From: Flavobacterium ginsengisoli
GTDB lineage: Bacteria > Bacteroidota > Bacteroidia > Flavobacteriales > Flavobacteriaceae
DNA: 64,000 nt
Direction: 5' to 3'
NCBI RefSeq assembly: GCF_029625315.1
Contig: NZ_CP121110.1
Span: 3,605,001 to 3,669,000, forward strand
The notes under the pieces: model-generated
Told to the model about the DNA's origin: nothing
The model's database searches: none
What the model saw: the letters and a program-made list of their open reading frames with translations, nothing else
In this document: positions 1-8,396 of the stretch, piece by piece
Numbering within the stretch: the first letter of the stretch is position 1
Layout of the letters: the number at the start of each line of letters is the position of its first letter
Program-made: the position numbers and the translations under genes

Positions 1-29
1 CAGTAATTAAACATCTTTTTAATACATAT

Positions 30-43
30 GTTCCACGTGAAAC
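30..43. promoter_or_regulatory. parS-like site 1
   Basis: GTTCCACGTGAAAC, one base from the universal ParB-binding parS core GTTTCACGTGAAAC; flanked by T and G. Confidence 0.8.
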
Positions 44-69
44 GTTTTGGATTTTTAAATTTTTATAAC

Positions 70-83
70 GTTCCACGTGAAAC
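70..83. promoter_or_regulatory. parS-like site 2
   Basis: GTTCCACGTGAAAC, identical to site 1, 40 bp downstream start-to-start. Confidence 0.8.
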
Positions 84-114
84 ATATCCGAAGAAAATAA
101 AAGAATTTTACAAC

Positions 115-128
115 GTTCCACGTGGAAC
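115..128. promoter_or_regulatory. parS-like site 3
   Basis: GTTCCACGTGGAAC, a perfect 14-bp palindrome with a C/G substitution in each half relative to the universal core. Confidence 0.78.
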
Positions 129-162
129 GTTAATGTAAAGAATTTGAATTAAAGATTAAATC

Positions 163-176
163 GTTCCACGTGGAAC
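163..176. promoter_or_regulatory. parS-like site 4
   Basis: GTTCCACGTGGAAC, the same perfect palindrome as site 3, 48 bp downstream. Confidence 0.78.
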
Positions 177-215
177 GATTTTTTAAGTTTGAATTTGAAA
201 GAGAAAGAATAGGAT

Positions 216-229
216 GTTTCACGTGGAAC
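216..229. promoter_or_regulatory. parS-like site 5
   Basis: GTTTCACGTGGAAC, flanked by T and A; one base from the universal core. Confidence 0.8.
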
Positions 230-250
230 ATGATTTTAAAATGTTCTTTG

Positions 251-443
251 GAAGTTTAGAATGGAAGTTTAGAATGGAAGTTTAGAATGGAAGTTTAGAA
301 TGGAAGTTTAGAATGGAAGTTTAGAATGGAAGTTTAGAATGGAAGTTTAGAATGGAAGTTTAGAATGGAAGTTTAGAATGGAAGTTTAGAATGGAAGTTT
401 AGAATGGAAGTTTAGAATGGAAGTTTAGAATGGAAGTTTAGAA
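251..443 (+). repeat. 13-bp tandem repeat tract A (14 copies plus a partial copy)
   Basis: The unit GAAGTTTAGAATG recurs head to tail without change from 251 to 432 (14 units), then a truncated unit to 443. There are no spacers, so it is not a CRISPR array. It fills nearly all of the gap between parS-like sites 5 and 6. The perfect copies imply recent expansion or turnover by slippage or recombination. Confidence 0.97.
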
Positions 444-445
444 AT

Positions 446-459
446 GTTTCACGTGAAAC
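446..459. promoter_or_regulatory. parS site 6 (exact universal core)
   Basis: TGTTTCACGTGAAACA at 445-460 is an exact 16-bp match to the universal parS palindrome. It sits between the two 13-bp repeat tracts. Confidence 0.88.
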
Positions 460-473
460 ATTTATTGAAAAGA

Positions 474-616
474 TTCTGTTTGAAAGTTCTGTTTGAAAGT
501 TCTGTTTGAAAGTTCTGTTTGAAAGTTCTGTTTGAAAGTTCTGTTTGAAAGTTCTGTTTGAAAGTTCTGTTTGAAAGTTCTGTTTGAAAGTTCTGTTTGA
601 AAGTTCTGTTTGAAAG
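474..616 (+). repeat. 13-bp tandem repeat tract B (11 copies)
   Basis: The unit TTCTGTTTGAAAG is repeated 11 times without change. It differs in sequence from tract A but has the same 13-bp period, and it fills the gap between parS-like sites 6 and 7. Confidence 0.97.
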
Positions 617-629
617 TAAATAAAAAGAT

Positions 630-643
630 GTTCCACGTGAAAC
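630..643. promoter_or_regulatory. parS-like site 7
   Basis: GTTCCACGTGAAAC, identical to sites 1 and 2. Confidence 0.8.
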
Positions 644-697
644 GTTTTTATTTGTTTTCTGAATTTGAAGATATCAGTTTGCAGGTTTCAGTTTGAA

Positions 698-761
698 CTT
701 GAAACTTGAAACCTGAAACTTGAAACCTGAAACTTGAAACCTGAAACTTGAAACCTGAAAC
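698..761 (+). repeat. 7/14-bp tandem repeat tract C
   Basis: Alternating CTTGAAA and CCTGAAA heptamers form a 14-bp unit repeated about four and a half times. The tract lies between parS-like sites 7 and 8. Confidence 0.93.
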
Positions 762-771
762 AAAAATAAAA

Positions 772-785
772 GTTCCACGTGGAAC
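772..785. promoter_or_regulatory. parS-like site 8
   Basis: GTTCCACGTGGAAC perfect palindrome, 63 bp before the mnmG start codon. Confidence 0.78.
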
Positions 786-810
786 AAGAAAAATATAAAT
801 GTAATTCTAG

Positions 811-828
811 AAACCGCGTTAGCGGTTT
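811..828 (+). promoter_or_regulatory. Leader hairpin before mnmG
   Basis: AAACCGC and GCGGTTT form a perfect 7-bp stem with a GTTA loop, followed by a short T run and GGAG, ending 20 bp before the mnmG ATG. It could be a terminator for upstream transcription or an mRNA leader structure; the sequence does not decide. Confidence 0.5.
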
Positions 829-848
829 TTGGAGAATAATAAAACAAA

Positions 849-2720
849 ATGTTTTTAGAAGAATACGATGTTATTGTGGTTGGTGCAGGCCATGCTGGTT
901 CTGAAGCTGCGGCTGCGGCTGCAAATTTGGGATCGAAAACTTTATTGGTTACAATGAGTTTGCAAAACATAGCACAGATGTCTTGTAATCCTGCGATGGG
1001 TGGAATTGCAAAAGGACAGATCGTTCGTGAAATTGATGCGCTTGGTGGATATTCAGGAATTGTTTCTGATAAGACTGCGATTCAGTTCAAGATGTTGAAC
1101 AAATCAAAAGGACCTGCAATGTGGTCGCCAAGAGTTCAAAGTGATAGAATGCGTTTTGCAGAAGAATGGAGAATGATGTTGGAGGCAACTCCAAATCTTG
1201 ATTTTTATCAAGAGATGGTAAAAGGGTTGATAATCGAAGATGGAAAGATAAAAGGAATTAGAACTTCACTTGGTGTGGAGATTCGTTCCAAATCTGTGGT
1301 TTTGACGAATGGTACTTTTTTGAATGGTTTAATTCATATCGGAGAAAAACAATTCGGAGGAGGTAGAGCAGGAGAAAGTGCTGCAACCGGAATTACAGAA
1401 GATTTGATCAAAGCAGGTTTTGAAGCTGGAAGAATGAAAACAGGAACGCCACCTCGAGTAGATGGACGTTCTTTAGATTATTCTAAAATGAATGAAGAAA
1501 AAGGAGATGCAACGCCAGCTAAGTTTTCTTATTCAGATGTGACTTCTCCGTTAACGCATCAGCGTTCTTGTTACATGACGTATACGTCTTTGAATGTTCA
1601 TGATATTTTGAGAGAAGGTTTTGATCGTTCTCCAATGTTCAACGGAAGAATCAAAAGTTTGGGACCAAGATATTGTCCGTCGATTGAAGATAAAATAAAT
1701 CGTTTTGCGGATAAAGAACGTCACCAATTATTTGTTGAGCCAGAAGGATGGAATACTTGCGAAGTTTACGTAAACGGATTTTCAACTTCACTTCCAGAAG
1801 ATATCCAGTTCAAAGCGCTTCGTTCAGTTGCAGGTTTTGAAAATGTAAAATTCTTTAGACCTGGTTATGCAATCGAATATGATTTCTTTCCTCCAACGCA
1901 ATTAAAACATACTTTGGAAACAAAGTTAGTTGAAGGATTATATTTTGCAGGACAGATTAACGGAACTACAGGTTACGAAGAAGCAGCTTCTCAAGGTTTG
2001 ATGGCTGGAATAAATGCACACTTGAAAGTACATGAAAAAGATCCATTGATTTTAAAACGTGACGAAGCGTATATCGGAGTTCTAATTGATGACTTGATTA
2101 CGAAAGGAACAGAAGAACCATATCGTATGTTTACATCAAGAGCGGAGTATAGAACTTTGTTACGTCAAGATAATGCCGATTTCAGATTGACTCCAATGTC
2201 ATACGAAATTGGTTTAGCTTCTGAAGATCGTTTACGAAGAATGGAAAAGAAATTAAACGAATCTGAAAAGATGGTTCAATTCTTTAAAGAAACTAGTGTT
2301 ACGATTGCAGAAACAAATCCGATTTTGGAAGCAAAAGAATCAGCACCAATTTCTCAAGGAGATAAAATGTTTAAGATTTTTTCTCGTCCACAAATTGAAT
2401 TAGAAGATATGTTGAAATTTGAAAAGGTTGAAGCATATATCAAAGAAAATGATTTGGATGAAGAAATTGTAGAACAAGCCGTAATTCAGGTTAAATATTC
2501 TGGTTATATCGAAAAAGAAAGAAATAATGCAGATAAATTAAATCGTTTGGAAGAAGTGAAAATTCCAGACAATTTTGATTATAATAAAATCAAGTCGATG
2601 TCTATTGAAGCAAAACAGAAATTAAGCAAGATTCGTCCTGTAACTATTTCACAAGCTTCAAGAATTAGCGGAGTGTCACCAAGTGATATTTCCGTGCTTT
2701 TGATTTATATGGGAAGGTAA
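849..2720 (+). CDS. mnmG: tRNA uridine-5-carboxymethylaminomethyl(34) synthesis enzyme MnmG (GidA)
   Basis: MnmG is the FAD-dependent partner of MnmE; together they install carboxymethylaminomethyl groups at the wobble uridine (U34) of certain tRNAs in the cytosol. The 623-residue product has the normal family length. It opens with the dinucleotide-binding loop GAGHAGSE at residues 12-19, has the conserved CNPAMGGIAKG and TGTPPRVD segments, and ends in the MnmG helical tail ISGVSPSDISVLL. The ATG at 849 gives a start directly before the Rossmann strand. The gene stands alone between parS-bearing spacers. A GCAGC at 1983-1987 is intact here, unlike in several other genes of the window. Confidence 0.97.
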   Translation: MFLEEYDVIVVGAGHAGSEAAAAAANLGSKTLLVTMSLQNIAQMSCNPAMGGIAKGQIVREIDALGGYSGIVSDKTAIQFKMLNKSKGPAMWSPRVQSDRMRFAEEWRMMLEATPNLDFYQEMVKGLIIEDGKIKGIRTSLGVEIRSKSVVLTNGTFLNGLIHIGEKQFGGGRAGESAATGITEDLIKAGFEAGRMKTGTPPRVDGRSLDYSKMNEEKGDATPAKFSYSDVTSPLTHQRSCYMTYTSLNVHDILREGFDRSPMFNGRIKSLGPRYCPSIEDKINRFADKERHQLFVEPEGWNTCEVYVNGFSTSLPEDIQFKALRSVAGFENVKFFRPGYAIEYDFFPPTQLKHTLETKLVEGLYFAGQINGTTGYEEAASQGLMAGINAHLKVHEKDPLILKRDEAYIGVLIDDLITKGTEEPYRMFTSRAEYRTLLRQDNADFRLTPMSYEIGLASEDRLRRMEKKLNESEKMVQFFKETSVTIAETNPILEAKESAPISQGDKMFKIFSRPQIELEDMLKFEKVEAYIKENDLDEEIVEQAVIQVKYSGYIEKERNNADKLNRLEEVKIPDNFDYNKIKSMSIEAKQKLSKIRPVTISQASRISGVSPSDISVLLIYMGR

Positions 2721-2786
2721 AAAAGTTTGCATTCCTAGTTTTCAGTTTTTACTGAGACTTTAAACTGGGACTAAAAACTTTTAAAT

Positions 2787-2800
2787 GTTCCACGTGAAAC
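2787..2800. promoter_or_regulatory. parS-like site 9
   Basis: GTTCCACGTGAAAC, identical to sites 1, 2 and 7, downstream of mnmG. Confidence 0.78.
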
Positions 2801-2876
2801 TATAATGCTTTTAGTTTTTTATTTCAGAATCGAGAATAAATCTAGAATCTAAAGTCTGAAATCTTAAATTGTTTCT

Positions 2877-2890
2877 GTTCCACGTGAAAC
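2877..2890. promoter_or_regulatory. parS-like site 10
   Basis: GTTCCACGTGAAAC, 90 bp after site 9. Confidence 0.78.
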
Positions 2891-3079
2891 CTTTTGCTGA
2901 AATAAGAATGATTTTTTTTGAAATAATTTGAATTATTAGCCGTTTCAGATGGAAAGAAAATCAAATTTGAAAAGGATATTAATTTGTAAAGAGGCTGAAT
3001 AAAGTAGATTTGCAATTGTATTGAATTATCAATTTTGAAGAAATCAAAAAGAGTTTAGAAGAATAAAAGAAAAAAACAA

Positions 3080-3116
3080 AAATCCTAAAAGCGATAAAAT
3101 TTCGTTTTTAGGATTT
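3080..3116. promoter_or_regulatory. Hairpin upstream of the methyltransferase gene
   Basis: A 15-bp stem with one mismatch (3080-3094 with 3102-3116) and a 7-base loop. It is preceded by an A run but not followed by a T run, so it would act as a terminator mainly for minus-strand transcription, or as a leader structure 37 bp before the ATG at 3154. Confidence 0.5.
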
Positions 3117-3153
3117 GCTATAAATTAAACCCAAATATCTATAAATTTAAAAA

Positions 3154-4003
3154 ATGAACGTTTTAAACAAAAAACACTTTCTTACGGTAAAAGACCATTC
3201 TGTTTCAAAAGAAATTTTTGATTTGTATTACGATGAAGAATTAGATATGCTAATTACTTCTCCGCAGCCCGAACTTCAAAATTTAGGCAAATACTACGAA
3301 AGCGAAGATTATATTTCGCATACAGATAACAAACGTTCGTTATTTGAAAAAGCATATCATTTTGTAAAAAATATTGCGCTTAAGAATAAATTGAATCTAA
3401 TCAATAGCCAGCAATCGAAAAAAGGAAAACTTTTGGATATTGGAGCTGGAACTGGAGATTTTCTTCTAACAGCAAAAAATGATGGTTGGGAAACCATTGG
3501 GGTAGAACCAAGCGATCGAGCAAAAAATATTGCGAAAGAAAAAGGAATTTCATTTGTTGAAGAAACTAGCACTTTAGAAAGTAATTCTTTGGATGTAATT
3601 ACAATGTGGCATGTTTTGGAACACGTTCCAGATTTAGAACTTCAGATTCAAGAATTGAAGCGTTTATTAAAACCAACTGGAACTTTAATTGTTGCGGTTC
3701 CAAACTATAAATCGTTTGACGCAAATCACTATCAAACTTTTTGGGCAGACTTATGATGTGCCAATTCACTTTTGGCATTTTTCAAAAAAATCAATCCAAG
3801 TGCTTTTTGAAAGGGTTGATATGAAATTGGAAAAAATCCTTCCAATGAAGTTTGATTCGTTTTACGTGAGCCTTTTGTCCGAAAAATACAAAACGGGAAA
3901 GATGAATTATATTAAAGCTTTTTTCGTTGGTTTGAAATCAAATTTGAAAGCAAAAAACACAAAAGAATATTCATCGCATATTTATGTTCTAAAGAACAAA
4001 TAG
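3154..4003 (+). CDS. Class I SAM-dependent methyltransferase (frame interrupted)
   Basis: This is a probable methyltransferase of the Methyltransf_23/UbiE-like fold; the substrate is unknown. The SAM-binding loop LLDIGAGTGDFL lies near residues 93-104, and the post-I acidic and motif IV regions follow (DVITMWHVLEHV). The reading frame breaks at 3745-3750, where GCAGAC replaces an expected GCAGC. Removing one base restores ...FWAAYDVP... and a 282-residue protein ending at 4003, with the family's usual C-terminal half (HFWHFS...). The extra base is therefore probably a consensus error. A terminator follows at 4021. Confidence 0.87.
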
Positions 4004-4020
4004 AGTTCAAAATAATAAAT

Positions 4021-4060
4021 AAAAAGCTATTTCTTAAAAACATGAAGAAATAGCTTTTTT
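4021..4060 (+). terminator. Rho-independent terminator
   Basis: A 15-bp stem (4021-4035 with 4045-4059) followed by T residues, 17 bp after the methyltransferase stop. Confidence 0.85.
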
Positions 4061-4198
4061 GATTAAAAAAAATGATAAAAAACAATGGTTTTTATGTTAT
4101 AAAGTTGAATTATTGGTATTATTTTTTCGATAAATAAAAACAATATCATAAAATTTGCGCATTTTTTAAACTTTATGCTGATGCTATTGATTTTTTTA

Positions 4199-4206
4199 TA
4201 TTTTTG
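4199..4206 (+). promoter_or_regulatory. Bacteroidota -7 box for the OmpH-like gene
   Basis: TATTTTTG matches TAnnTTTG, 33 bp before the ATG at 4240. No good -33 TTG is visible at the usual distance. Confidence 0.5.
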
Positions 4207-4239
4207 TCTTCAATACTTAAAAAAATAGAATTTAAAAAA

Positions 4240-4825
4240 ATGAAAAAAGCATTAGTTATTATCGCACTTTCAGTTTTCGCAGTTTCTTGTAATAAAACAG
4301 CAGAGGTAAAGGAAGTAAAAACAGCTTACGTGGATACTTCGGTTTTAATGAAAGAATACACTGAGGCAAAAGATTTAGAGGCAAAGTACAAAGCTCAAGC
4401 GGAAGAAAAAGGTAGACAATTACAAGCTGAGATTTCACGTTTTAAACAAGACGCCGCTAATTTTCAAAGCCAGGCACAAGCAAACGGTCAAGCTTGGGCA
4501 CAGCAAAGAGGAGCTGAATTGCAAAAAAGAGAGCAAGCAATTAGGTTATGCACAACAAGCATTAGCACAACAATTACAACAAGAAAGTGGTGTTGAAATG
4601 GATTCTCTTGTTAGTGGAGTTAAAAAATTCATTAAAGACTACGGAAAGAAAAATGGTTACTCTTACATCTACGGAACAGGAGATGCTGCATCAATTTTGT
4701 ATGCTGAAGAGAAATACGATATCACAAAAGATATTGTAAAAGCATTAAACGACAAATACAAAGCAGAGCCTAAAGCAGATGCAAAACCAGCAACTGAAAC
4801 AAAAGAAGGCGAAGCAAAAAAATAA
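4240..4825 (+). CDS. OmpH/Skp-family lipoprotein (frame interrupted)
   Basis: This is a periplasmic OmpH/Skp-like protein, a family that chaperones outer-membrane proteins. The start at 4240 gives MKKALVIIALSVFAVSC, a lipoprotein signal with a lipobox cysteine at residue 17, followed by a Gln/Ala/Glu-rich coiled coil typical of Skp and a globular end (YIYGTGDAASILYAEEKYD). The frame breaks at 4533-4538, where GCAAGC stands for GCAGC. Deleting one base joins the two halves as ...REQQLGYAQQALAQ... and gives 194 residues. The C-terminal tail is Lys/Ala/Glu-rich. A strong terminator follows. Confidence 0.9.
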
Positions 4826-4851
4826 AAACTACCAAACTAACTAAATTACTG

Positions 4852-4884
4852 AAAACCTAAATCAACTGCGATTTAGGTTTTTTC
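4852..4884 (+). terminator. Rho-independent terminator
   Basis: AAAACCTAAAT pairs with ATTTAGGTTTT, followed by a T-rich run, 27 bp after the OmpH-like gene. Confidence 0.88.
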
Positions 4885-4928
4885 TTTTTATAAAAATGCG
4901 GTAATTTTATTTTTTTAATACAAGCCCA

Positions 4929-7209
4929 ATGCAGAACGTTTCAGAAGCGGCAACTTATACTTTACAATTCATCAATCAGACTCAAAAATCTATTTTCCTT
5001 ACGGGAAAAGCAGGTACTGGAAAAACTACGCTTTTGCGTGAAATCATCGCAACAACGCATAAAAATACTGTGGTCGTTGCACCAACAGGAATCGCAGACT
5101 TTGAATGCCGGAGGAGTAACAATCCATTCCATGTTTCAACTTCCATTTTCTGCTTTTATTCCGTCGTACGAAGCGAGCGCACAATTTACGGAAACGGTAA
5201 AGTTTGAAAACAAGGAATCACTTCGTCGCCATTTCAAAATGAATAATGTCAAGCGAAATGTTATCAAAAACATGGAGCTTCTGGTTATTGATGAAGTCAG
5301 TATGATGCGGGCCGATTTATTAGATGCTGTCGATTTCATGATGCAAACCGTTCGAAGAAACACACAGCCTTTTGGCGGAGTCCAAGTTTTGTTTATTGGA
5401 GATTTGCCGCAATTGCCGCCGGTTATTCGTGATGAAGAATGGCGAACACTGAAAAATTATTACCGAGGGAAATTCTTTTTTCATTCTCATGTTCTCCAAA
5501 CGTATCCGCCAATTTATATTGAATTGTCAAAAATCTATCGCCAGACAGACGATGCTTTTATTTCGGTTTTGAACAATCTTCGAAATAATCAGATCACTCC
5601 AGAAGACATAGCCATTCTAAATCAGTATGTTAAGCCAGATTTTGATTTCAAAGAGAACAAAGGATATATTACACTTACGACACATAATGCCAAAGCAGAT
5701 TCTATCAACTCACAGTCAATCAGTGATTTAGATGGTAAAGAATATGTGTATACGCCATTTGTGGTGGGAGATTTTCCAGAAAAGATATTTCCTGTCGAGG
5801 AAGAACTGAAATTAAAAGTGGGCGCACAGATCATGTTCGTCAAAAATGATTTGTCTTTTGAGAAAAGATATTTTAACGGAAAGATGGGCGTAATCAAATC
5901 TCTTTCTGAAGAAGAAATCTTTGTTCACTTTCCAGAAGAGAACATGACGCTTGAAGTTGAAAAGTACGAATGGAAAAATATCCGCTACAAAGTCAACGAA
6001 CAAACCAAAGATATCGAAGAAGAGGTTTTGGGAACTTTTGCGCATTACCCAATCAAGTTGGCTTGGGCTATTACGGTGCACAAAAGCCAAGGTTTAACTT
6101 TTGACAAAGCAGCGCTCGATGTATCGCAAGTTTTTCTTCCTGGGCAGGCCTATGTAGCACTTTCGCGTTTGCGTTCGTTAAACGGGCTTATTTTGCTTTC
6201 TCCGATGCAGATGAATGGCATTTCGAACGATCAAGATGTGATGGATTACGCTTTGAATAGAGCGACAGAAGAGACTTTGGAGAAAGCGCTTCACTTCGAA
6301 ACCAAAAATTTTATTCATAACTATTTGATAAACAGTTTTAATTGGGGAGAATTGGCGCAAGAATGGCGAAATCATCGTTTTAGTTATAACGAAAATGTCG
6401 CTGGCTCCGAAAAAACGAAACATGCAGTTTGGGCACACAAGCGCATGGAAATTATGGAGCAGCTTTTAGATCCTTCGCAGAAATTCATTTCGCAACTCAA
6501 TAAAATTTTCATCAAAGAAACGGTCGATTTGTTTTTTGTGAAAGAAAGGGTAGATGCGGCCTACGATTATTTCTTCAAACAAATGGATAAGTTGGTCGAT
6601 GATCTAATCTACAAAATGGCTGAAATTCAAAGATTTAAAAAAGTTAAAGAGTTCTATGAGGAACTTAATTTTTTAGAAGATCTTCAAACCAAAGCCGTTT
6701 TGCGATTGATGAAAGCCAAGTTATTGATCGAAGTTGTTGTTGCCGGCGAAGAAATCAGTAAAGAAAAGCTGACGTCGCCAAATATTAAAAATTACAAAGC
6801 GAACAAAACGGAAAGGATAAGAGAAGAGCTGAAAACGACAAATACAGACATTTTTAGAACAGAAGAACCCGTTGTTCGATACAAATCAGCTAAGACAGAG
6901 AAAAACGAGCTTAAAACGGCTAAAAAAACGACAGTCGAAGAAACGTACGATTTGTGGATGGATAAAAATTCTATTGAAGATATTGCGAGAATGCGTAAAT
7001 TGAATGTTCAAACTATCGAAGGCCATTTGATAAGACTTATTCAGTCGAAGAAAATCGAAATTACTGATGTTCTTCCGTATGATAAAATTTTGGCCTTGCG
7101 TGAAGCGTTCCAGTTTTATCAAGAAGAATCTTTGAGTCCTTTGAAAGAAAAATATGGAGATGAATTTACTTGGGACGAATTGAAAATGTTTAAAGCGAGC
7201 ATAAATTAA
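4929..7209 (+). CDS. Pif1/RecD-like superfamily 1 helicase with C-terminal winged-helix domain (frame interrupted)
   Basis: This is a probable ATP-dependent 5'-3' DNA helicase. Walker A GKAGTGKT lies at residues 26-33, Walker B is LLVIDEVSMM, and the helicase C-terminal motif AITVHKSQGLTFD is followed by YVALSRLRSL. Near residues 665-717 is a helix-turn-helix module (EETYDLWMDKNSIEDIARMR), resembling the HTH_40 domain found at the ends of some RecQ/Pif1 helicases. The frame breaks early at 5094-5099, where GCAGAC stands for GCAGC. Deleting one base yields ...PTGIAALNAGGVTIHSMF..., the expected motif Ia region, and a 759-residue protein. The restored start (ATG 4929) is needed to include Walker A. 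Confidence 0.9.
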
Positions 7210-7219
7210 TTTCTGAAGC

Positions 7220-7233
7220 GTCCTACGTGAAAC
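7220..7233. promoter_or_regulatory. Degenerate parS-like site
   Basis: GTCCTACGTGAAAC matches 11 of 14 bases of the universal core, and the right half is perfect. It is intergenic, as are all the stronger sites. Confidence 0.4.
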
Positions 7234-7287
7234 ACTGTTTTCTGTTTTTCAAAAATCTAATTTCTAACGCATTAAATTATTTTTGAC

Positions 7288-8049
7288 ATGAAAACATTTA
7301 AAATATTGCTAACAATTTTGGTGTTTAATTCTTCGTTTTTGATTGCTCAGGATTTGAAACCAGAATACCAGAAATTTATTTCGAAGTTTATTTTGGAAGT
7401 GAAAACAGGCGATAAAGAAGCAATTGCAAAGCGAATAAAATTTCCGTTCAAGAGAGAATATCCAATTCCGTCAGTAAAGGATAAGGCCGATTTTGTAAAA
7501 AGATATAATCAAATTTTTGATAAAGTTCTGGTTGAAAAAATAACAAAATCGGATCCTGCAAAAGATTGGTCAGAAGTAGGATGGAGGGGAATTATGCTCA
7601 ATCGAGGAGATATGTGGATCGATACAGATGGAAGAATCATCAGTATCAATCATCAATCTGATGAAGAACTGAAAATGAAAAATGAACTAATCGCAAAGCA
7701 GAAAAATGCAGTAAATAATTCACTTTCAAAATTTAAAAAACCTGTTGCAATTCTGGAAACATCCAAATTCAGAATTAGAATTGATGATTTAGGAAATGAT
7801 AATTATCGTTACGCTTCATGGTCCATCAAACAGGAAATGACTGAAAATCCAGATCTTATAATAGAAAAAGGAGTTTTTGTTGCAGACGGAACAGGAGGAA
7901 ATCATTATTTTGATTTTAAAAAAGGCAATTTCAAGTATAGATGTTATTTTATTGTTTTGGGTCAGAAAGATTCGCCACCTGCAGTGTTGACGGTTTATCA
8001 GTCCGGAAAAGAAATTCTATCGCAAGACGCAAAAATTGTTTCACGATAA
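7288..8049 (+). CDS. Secreted protein of unknown function
   Basis: I do not recognise the family. The 253-residue product starts with a Sec signal peptide (hydrophobic core TFKILLTILVF, cleavage probably after the alanine in LIAQ), then a helical region rich in Lys and a probable beta-rich C-terminal half (NDNYRYASWSIKQ). It is probably periplasmic or outer-membrane associated. Its last 13 codons and its terminator are repeated 2.78 kb downstream (10795-10868), where they bound a small accessory insert. Confidence 0.8.
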   Translation: MKTFKILLTILVFNSSFLIAQDLKPEYQKFISKFILEVKTGDKEAIAKRIKFPFKREYPIPSVKDKADFVKRYNQIFDKVLVEKITKSDPAKDWSEVGWRGIMLNRGDMWIDTDGRIISINHQSDEELKMKNELIAKQKNAVNNSLSKFKKPVAILETSKFRIRIDDLGNDNYRYASWSIKQEMTENPDLIIEKGVFVADGTGGNHYFDFKKGNFKYRCYFIVLGQKDSPPAVLTVYQSGKEILSQDAKIVSR

Positions 8050-8084
8050 ACAAAAAGCCCGATTCGTTTAGAAATCGGGCTTTT
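8011..8084 (+). repeat. Direct repeat, left copy (gene 3' end plus terminator)
   Basis: This 74-bp segment (last 13 codons, stop and terminator of the upstream gene) recurs without change at 10795-10868. Weaker similarity extends about 30 bp further on the right of both copies. Confidence 0.95.
8052..8084 (+). terminator. Rho-independent terminator
   Basis: AAAAGCCCGATT pairs with AATCGGGCTTTT directly after the stop codon of the preceding gene. It is part of the duplicated segment. Confidence 0.9.
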
Positions 8085-8144
8085 ATGTTAAATGGCGAAA
8101 ATTGCTTTGTCAAGTTCTTGGTAATCTACTGTTTGTTTAGAATC

Positions 8145-8342
8145 ATGGATTTAGTAGGTAATATTTGTGTCGCCAAAGTAGGACATACAATTCTATCTAT
8201 TAAATCTTGCTATGGCGCCAAAAATAATTTCATCTGTTTATTGCCAGATGATGTTATTGTTGAAATGAAAACCTCTCCAGATTGTCCACAGGTGCTGTTT
8301 AGCAGAATAAAAAATAGAATGGTAAGCGTCTATTTTTCATAG
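8145..8342 (+). CDS. Small hypothetical ORF (uncertain)
   Basis: A 65-codon frame starting MDLVGNICVAKVG, with no recognised family or signal peptide. It lies inside the segment bounded by the direct repeats, and its stop is 12 bp before a hairpin (8355-8385), which is the main support for it. It may be a remnant or chance ORF. The rest of 8085-8396 shows nothing else. Confidence 0.25.
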   Translation: MDLVGNICVAKVGHTILSIKSCYGAKNNFICLLPDDVIVEMKTSPDCPQVLFSRIKNRMVSVYFS

Positions 8343-8354
8343 GTTCCATTTTTT

Positions 8355-8385
8355 AATCCTCAAGTATCAGTAATACTTGAGGATT
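8355..8385 (+). terminator. Hairpin between convergent units
   Basis: AATCCTCAAGTAT pairs perfectly with ATACTTGAGGATT over 13 bp with a 5-base loop, followed by TTTTATA on the plus strand. It separates the small plus-strand ORF from the lipoprotein gene reading in from the right. Confidence 0.75.
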
Positions 8386-8396
8386 TTATATATAGG

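Larger units (their letters stand above)
1..848. other. Intergenic parS/tandem-repeat region upstream of mnmG
   Basis: This 848-base stretch has no credible gene. It holds eight near-identical palindromes centred on CACGTG (starts 30, 70, 115, 163, 216, 446, 630, 772). The last three gaps between them are filled by three different tandem-repeat tracts (251-443, 474-616, 698-761). The only long open frame is on the minus strand over the repeats and encodes just their translation, so I do not count it. The layout suggests a centromere-like segregation locus; that role is inferred from the motif. Confidence 0.85.
2721..3153. other. Intergenic region with two parS-like sites
   Basis: This 433-base gap holds no credible ORF. 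It contains two parS-like sites (2787 and 2877), low-complexity AT-rich sequence resembling tract C in style, and a hairpin at 3080-3116 before the next gene. Confidence 0.7.

Noticed and set aside
412..636. 74-residue minus-strand ORF over the repeats
   Set aside because: It only translates the tandem repeats; it has no start context or conserved domain.
251..761. CRISPR-like array
   Set aside because: The repeats are 13 or 14 bp head to tail with no unique spacers and no cas genes in the window.
8038..8051. GTTTCACGATAAAC as another parS-like site (also at 10822)
   Set aside because: The left half matches parS, but the central CACGTG is broken, and both copies belong to a duplicated coding end.
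7941..8342. 133-residue frame overlapping the end of the secreted-protein gene
   Set aside because: Its first half is out of frame with a clear gene. Only the part from 8145 was kept, as an uncertain small ORF.
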